NCBI GenBank assembly: GCA_902603095.1
Contig: CACKTS010000011.1
Span: 1-37,119, forward strand
Origin: an uncultured Alphaproteobacteria bacterium
GTDB lineage: Bacteria; Pseudomonadota; Alphaproteobacteria; HIMB59; GCA-002718135
Direction of reading: 5' to 3'
DNA length: 37,119 nucleotides
Below are positions 35,505 through 37,119 of the stretch, in pieces. How positions within the stretch are numbered: position 1 is the stretch's first letter; every line of letters begins with the position of its first letter. A program made the position numbers and the translations under genes. The notes under the pieces were generated by a model that saw only the letters and a program-made list of their open reading frames with translations, did not search any database and was not told the DNA's origin.

Positions 35505-35568
35505 ATGGCGGAGAGAGAGGGATTCGAACCCTCGATAGTGTTGCCACTATACACGCTTTCCAAGCGTG
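35505..35568 (-). pseudogene. tRNA-Ser(GGA) 3' fragment: anticodon arm to CCA, 5' half absent
   Basis: Read on the minus strand: anticodon stem CACGC, loop TTGGAAA with anticodon GGA, stem GCGTG, a class-II variable arm (TAGTG-GCAA-CACTA), T-arm GAGGG-TTCGAAT-CCCTC, then acceptor TCTCTCC, discriminator G and encoded CCA at 35505-35507. All pair well. Upstream of the anticodon stem there is no D-arm and no GGAGAGA acceptor strand; the sequence is AT-rich and matches copy A instead. This is the half left behind when an element integrates at the anticodon loop and restores the gene at its other end. Confidence 0.85.
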
Positions 35569-35655
35569 CTGATTAAATACAAAGTGTAGGTTTTCTAAGA
35601 AAAATTAAACGTGAAAATGTAAATACCGGGTGTGTAAGTGCGCCGTATGTGCGTC
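35546..35655. repeat. Attachment-site-like repeat, copy B (tRNA-Ser core plus arm site)
   Basis: The partner of copy A, offset by 1396 bp with a one-base indel along its length. It contains core CGCTTTCCAAGC inside the tRNA-Ser anticodon arm and, about 75 bp further, GTGCGCCGTAT followed by GTGCGTCG, two half-sites spaced 11 bp. It marks the left junction of the second integrated element, whose genes follow to the right. Confidence 0.78.
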
Positions 35656-35665
35656 GAGGATTATT

Positions 35666-36307
35666 TTAATCATTTAGTTTAGCGATTTCATTTAATAAAT
35701 TTTGAACGTCCTTTTTTGTAATTTTATTATTTGGATTTAATTCTACTAGCGTAGCTATTTCATTAGTAGATTCTATTTGTAGTTCAAAAATATTGTAAGT
35801 TCTATTTCCTAAAGGACAATCATAGGAATAACTTGGAACTATTAACCCTCTTTCATCTACATTATCCGGAGAGTCAATTCCTATTTTTCCAGAATAAATT
35901 TGAATTGAGCATTTTGTATAATCAAGTTTTTCAAATTGATCTATTTCGTTAAAAGTGTGAAAAATATCATAACTATCATCTAAAACTATTAGATCATTTA
36001 AAATATAATTATCTTTAGAATCACTATCTTGGACATATCTACCCCATAAAGGAAAAGTACCGTCACCACCTAACCAAGGTATACTATAACCGGTATAATC
36101 TCCTTTTTTTGCACATACTTCTTGTTCTAAAAGATCAATATGGAAATCATCTTTCATTTCTGGAAAATACTTTTTTCTATCTTCAAAACCAATTGAAGAT
36201 TCATCCATTAAATATTTTGGGAAATTTTGTTCATCACTTATTATTATACATCCTCCATCAACACTAATTTTTGCAAGTAGTTCCCATTTTGATTTTAAAT
36301 TAGTCAT
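35666..36307 (-). CDS. Hypothetical protein, 213 aa, element cargo
   Basis: I do not recognise the family. It is acidic, with no signal peptide or membrane helix. Two short similar blocks are visible: ISVDGGCIIISDEQN near the start (about residues 14-28) and IYSGKIGIDSPDN past the middle, with GGDGTFPLWGRYV between them, suggesting a beta-rich fold with repeated hairpins. Its stop is 11 bases inside from repeat copy B, so it is the first gene of the second element. The next gene upstream on the same strand is a small membrane protein. Confidence 0.7.
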   Translation of the reverse strand: MTNLKSKWELLAKISVDGGCIIISDEQNFPKYLMDESSIGFEDRKKYFPEMKDDFHIDLLEQEVCAKKGDYTGYSIPWLGGDGTFPLWGRYVQDSDSKDNYILNDLIVLDDSYDIFHTFNEIDQFEKLDYTKCSIQIYSGKIGIDSPDNVDERGLIVPSYSYDCPLGNRTYNIFELQIESTNEIATLVELNPNNKITKKDVQNLLNEIAKLND

Positions 36308-36353
36308 TAACGTTCACCTAAATTCTCGTTTATTTTAATAGTTTTATACTTGT

Positions 36354-36728
36354 TCATTTAATTTCATCTAAACTTTTACCTTTTGCTTTTTTTAATATTT
36401 CTTTTTCCATTTCTTTAGAAGTTAATGGTTTTTCAGATTTTATTTCATCTTTATAATAATCTACAATATATTCCCAACATTTATAAATTAGCACATGAAG
36501 ATAGAGAAAAGCTAAAAAAGATATTATAGCCCCGACATTACTCCACCCGAACCATCTAGTGTTATCCTCAAGAGAAAATATTACAAACCATAAACGAAAA
36601 TACATACTAATTACGTTAAGAGAAAATTCGCCTACCCCTAGAGTGCTACTAAAATAGAGATACCCTAAACCATACATAAGAGAACCAATCACAAATAAAC
36701 ATAAAACAAAAAGTACGTTCTTATTCAT
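36354..36728 (-). CDS. Small membrane protein, 124 aa, element cargo
   Basis: Unrecognised. Three hydrophobic segments are clear: NVLFVLCLFVIGSLMYGLGY, NVISMYFRLWFVIFSL and VGAIISFLAFLYLHVLIY, followed by a charged cytoplasmic-looking tail with KPLTSKEMEKEILKKAKGKS. The frame stays open upstream to an ATG at 36800, but those 24 extra codons are read through repeat copy D and look non-native. The ATG at 36728 directly before the first hydrophobic segment is preferred. Same strand as its neighbours. Confidence 0.65.
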   Translation of the reverse strand: MNKNVLFVLCLFVIGSLMYGLGYLYFSSTLGVGEFSLNVISMYFRLWFVIFSLEDNTRWFGWSNVGAIISFLAFLYLHVLIYKCWEYIVDYYKDEIKSEKPLTSKEMEKEILKKAKGKSLDEIK

Positions 36729-36776
36729 ACTCACAATACTATCACAATCACCAAGAATGTTTAGGTTAAAAAAACG

Positions 36777-36803
36777 TATGTAAGTGCGCCGTATGTACAT
36801 CGA
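36777..36803. repeat. Attachment-arm-like repeat, copy D
   Basis: TGTAAGTGCGCCGTATGT is identical to the arm part of copy B, followed by the related ACATCG (GCGTCG in B). The tRNA core is absent; only a weak GTTTAGGTT resembles the GTGTAGGTT of copy B upstream. It separates the membrane-protein gene from the MORN gene. Confidence 0.65.
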
Positions 36804-36840
36804 AAATTATTTCATTATTAGTCATTTTTTAAATTTATTT

Positions 36841-37119
36841 TTAATTATTAGTTATATTTTTTTTAAACGTACCCTCTTCCCAAAAACCTTGTTTTACCTC
36901 TTTGGTTTTAATATTTGTTTCTTTACCATATCCATTTTGTCTTCCATTCTTAAATTCCCCTTCAAATATTATAGAATCAAATGAATCGTCTAGATAGATA
37001 CATTCTAATTTACCAATTCCATGGAAGAGATTGTCTTCAAATTCACCCTTATATTTTTCAGAATAATTTTTTTCTCTATTATCAATATATTCTCCTTTAC
37101 CACACATAAAGCCCTCTTT
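36841..37119 (-). CDS. MORN-repeat protein, 5'-truncated by window edge
   Basis: At least three MORN units are readable: YKGEFEDNLFHGIGKLE, FEGEFKNGRQNGYGKET and the end unit QGFWEEGTFKK. Before the first ATG in the frame (37107) the codons continue as KEGF into CGKGEY, another MORN-like piece, so the true start is probably beyond the right edge. MORN repeats form beta-hairpin arrays that bind lipids or proteins. No partner domain is visible here. Likely cargo of the integrated region. Confidence 0.8.
   Translation of the reverse strand, partial: KEGFMCGKGEYIDNREKNYSEKYKGEFEDNLFHGIGKLECIYLDDSFDSIIFEGEFKNGRQNGYGKETNIKTKEVKQGFWEEGTFKKNITNN

Noticed and set aside
35505-35620. Complete tRNA-Ser gene
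   Set aside because: The anticodon arm, variable arm, T-arm and CCA are intact, but no D-arm or 5' acceptor strand exists on the minus strand upstream; the sequence there matches copy A instead. A split or permuted tRNA was considered, but no matching 5' half was found within the window.
36729-36800. 24-codon N-terminal extension of the small membrane protein
   Set aside because: It is translated from repeat copy D and its flank; the internal ATG at 36728 immediately precedes the first membrane segment.
36784-36984. 66-aa plus-strand reading frame
   Set aside because: It opposes the clear MORN-repeat frame and starts inside repeat copy D; hydrophobic composition comes from AT-rich DNA.
1-37119. 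CRISPR arrays, insertion sequences, rRNA
   Set aside because: No regularly spaced repeats of the right size, no transposase motifs and no rRNA-like sequence were seen.

Overview
The window is a compact, very AT-rich alphaproteobacterial chromosome segment. Several gene orders are typical of that class: prs-rplY-pth-ychF; petABC; rpmH-rnpA-yidD-yidC-engB-argB-HAD-dapD-dapE; truA-fmt-def-recR-ybaB-dnaX with the small SRP RNA beside dnaX; and pheA-kdsB next to a membrane-anchored cytochrome c. The low GC, tiny spacers, many ATGA/TAATG overlaps and convergent genes that share stop bases point to a streamlined, probably marine lineage (SAR11/Pelagibacterales-like, or HIMB59/AEGEAN-169-like). The lineage is inferred from style and gene order, not from a phylogeny.

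Layout. 1-3060 (+): 3' part of prs, rplY, pth, ychF. 3057-5608 (-): the cytochrome bc1 operon petA-petB-petC, with an unusual PNWY Qo motif in cytochrome b. 5703-7609: trmL, a short CCA-adding enzyme and a PNPOx-like flavoprotein. 7768-14420 (+): rpmH, rnpA, yidD, yidC, engB, argB, a HAD nucleotidase, dapD and dapE (membrane insertion, arginine, lysine/diaminopimelate). 14417-16461 (-): a 2-hydroxyacid dehydrogenase and a GT4 glycosyltransferase. 16665-16989 (+): two tiny genes, the second DUF3563-like, behind an inverted repeat. 17002-19727 (-): aminopeptidase P and threonine/serine dehydratase. 19773-20614 (+): DUF1289 and CIA30-like genes. 20611-27100 (-): truA, fmt, def, recR, ybaB, dnaX, SRP RNA, pheA, kdsB. 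27193-34138 (+): cytochrome c, an inositol-phosphatase-family enzyme and a complete Yej-type peptide ABC transporter (binding protein, two permeases, fused double ATPase).

34139-37119 is the accessory part. It holds a displaced 3' half of tRNA-Ser(GGA) running from the anticodon stem to CCA, and a second decayed copy of the same core about 1.4 kb away. Both copies are followed at the same distance by short direct repeats spaced 11 bp, which look like integrase arm sites. This is best read as successive site-specific integrations at one tRNA gene. The cargo is an AlgX/AlgJ-like SGNH protein in the first unit, and an unknown 213-aa protein, a small membrane protein and a MORN-repeat protein in the next. 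No integrase is visible; the second element continues past the right edge, where an intact tRNA-Ser should lie.

Two other signals stand out. dnaX contains a run of 12 A residues at codons 392-396, and a slip of one base either way meets a stop within two codons after the A run, as expected for making a short gamma form. Three of the convergent gene pairs overlap through the same palindromic TTAA. No spacer longer than 300 bp exists, and no CRISPR array, rRNA, transposase or intact tRNA was seen.
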